In this document: positions 63,235 to 64,000 of the stretch, piece by piece
Position numbering within the stretch: position 1 is the first letter of the stretch
Layout: every line of letters starts with the position of its first letter
Assembly (NCBI RefSeq): GCF_009746565.1
Contig: NZ_WRPN01000002.1
Location: 248,001 to 312,000 of the forward strand
Length of the DNA stretch: 64,000 nucleotides
DNA from: Mariniflexile maritimum
GTDB taxonomy: Bacteria > Bacteroidota > Bacteroidia > Flavobacteriales > Flavobacteriaceae
Direction: 5' to 3'
Position numbers and translations under genes: made by a program
Notes under the pieces: generated by a model
What the model saw: the letters and a program-made list of their open reading frames with translations, nothing else
Databases searched by the model: none
What the model was told of the DNA's origin: nothing

Positions 63235-64000
63235 ATGAGCAGCGAAAAAGAAGCAAAGTTAAAAGCATTAAAACTTACGTTAGATAAATTAGATAAAGCC
63301 TATGGCAAAGGAACGGTGATGAAAATGAGCGACCAAGCAGTGGTTGATGTGGATGCCATTTCATCGGGTTCGTTAGGTTTGGACATCGCTTTAGGTGTTG
63401 GCGGCTACCCGCGCGGACGGGTAATTGAAATTTACGGGCCAGAATCATCGGGAAAAACAACACTGACTTTGCACGCCATAGCAGAAGCCCAAAAAGCAGG
63501 AGGGATTGCGGCATTTATTGATGCAGAACATGCCTTTGATAGGTTTTATGCTGAAAAGTTAGGGGTCGATTTGGAAAATTTAATCATCTCACAACCCGAT
63601 AATGGGGAGCAAGCCCTAGAAATTGCCGATAATTTAATACGCTCGGGCGCCATTGATATTGTGGTGATAGATTCGGTAGCGGCACTAACTCCAAAAAGCG
63701 AGATTGAAGGTGAAATGGGCGACTCTAAAATGGGGCTCCATGCCCGTTTAATGTCGCAGGCCTTACGAAAATTAACCGCTTCCATTAGCAAAACCAATTG
63801 CACAGTTATTTTCATCAACCAATTACGGGAAAAAATTGGTGTTATGTTTGGCAACCCAGAAACAACAACTGGCGGTAATGCCTTAAAATTTTATGCATCC
63901 ATTCGCTTGGACATTCGTCGTTCTACCCAAATAAAAGAAACCGATGGCAGCGTTTCGGGTAACAAAACCCGCGTAAAAGTGGTTAAAAATAAGGTGGCGC
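63235..64000 (+). CDS. recA: RecA recombinase, N-terminal part (3' truncated)
   Basis: The first 255 codons of RecA, cut by the window end. RecA forms filaments on single-stranded DNA for recombination and repair. Walker [10 protein letters not shown], the IDAEHAFD segment, Walker [23 protein letters not shown] and the loop [28 protein letters not shown] are present. The start [12 protein letters not shown] is typical of flavobacterial RecA, and the reading frame is intact to the end. Confidence 0.97.
   Translation, partial: MSSEKEAKLKALKLTLDKLDKAYGKGTVMKMSDQAVVDVDAISSGSLGLDIALGVGGYPRGRVIEIYGPESSGKTTLTLHAIAEAQKAGGIAAFIDAEHAFDRFYAEKLGVDLENLIISQPDNGEQALEIADNLIRSGAIDIVVIDSVAALTPKSEIEGEMGDSKMGLHARLMSQALRKLTASISKTNCTVIFINQLREKIGVMFGNPETTTGGNALKFYASIRLDIRRSTQIKETDGSVSGNKTRVKVVKNKVA

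Noticed and set aside
1-64000. tRNA or rRNA genes, CRISPR arrays and insertion sequences
   Set aside because: No cloverleaf-like segments, regularly spaced repeats, or transposase-like proteins with terminal repeats were recognised by eye; a dedicated tool could still find a short element.

Overview
The window looks like a chromosomal segment of a marine-type member of the Bacteroidota, family Flavobacteriaceae. The basis is the gene content (SprA, RemB, GldH and PorP/SprF of gliding and type IX secretion, the moxR-bat operon, scoAB, PSP1-GldH-PBP1A order), moderately AT-rich DNA, and promoters of the TTTG-N17..21-TAnnTTTG type used by the Bacteroidota sigma factor. The genus cannot be fixed from the sequence alone. 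I see no rRNA, tRNA, CRISPR array, prophage or intact insertion sequence. Both ends cut genes: sprA at the left and recA at the right.

Layout. 1-7.9 kb: end of sprA, then gcvH, a VanZ-like gene, two tonB paralogues and remB. 8.0-8.8 kb: a ParE-like toxin-antitoxin pair and a structured intergenic element. 8.9-14.2 kb: heme O synthase, two cytochrome oxidase subunits III, subunit IV, a degenerate SCO-like protein, SCO1, a DUF420 protein and a small CxxC membrane protein, together a respiratory oxidase and copper-delivery cluster. 14.3-20.8 kb: a MacB-type ABC exporter (ATPase, two permeases, adaptor, TolC-like channel), then tsaB. 20.9-29.9 kb (minus): PBP1C and a bacterial alpha-2-macroglobulin, with a small monooxygenase-fold gene and a very AT-rich unknown membrane gene inserted between them. 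30.2-35.0 kb: a DUF1800/DUF1501 pair, an AlbA/Schlafen-domain protein and a short-chain dehydrogenase.

35.3-44.7 kb: a complete moxR-DUF58-batA-batB-batC-batD-batE aerotolerance-type operon with an extra BatD-like membrane protein. 44.7-51.6 kb: a beta and a gamma carbonic anhydrase facing each other, a LytS/LytTR two-component pair, a VOC protein, an AraC-GyrI regulator and a PorP/SprF protein. 51.8-54.3 kb: a duplicated-domain Nfu protein, dodecin, DUF1304 and MscS. 54.3-60.1 kb (minus): a 3-oxoacid CoA-transferase whose two subunit genes are separated by a gene fragment, then PBP1A, GldH and a PSP1/RicT-like protein. 60.3-62.8 kb (minus): ferredoxin, a U32 family protein (TrhP-like) and a rhodanese (TrhO-like) in one operon, which I read as a tRNA U34 hydroxylation unit. 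63.2 kb to the end: recA.

Most of this is ordinary flavobacterial core genome. The stretches that most deserve a second look are the trhO-trhP-ferredoxin operon, the TonB-C domain fused to the RemB barrel beside two tonB genes, the AT-rich insertion at 23.5-24.3 kb, the structured element at 8.64-8.77 kb, a minus-strand terminator without an obvious gene upstream of recA, and palindromes of the ATTCC-GC-N4-GC-GGAAT type at three gene borders.
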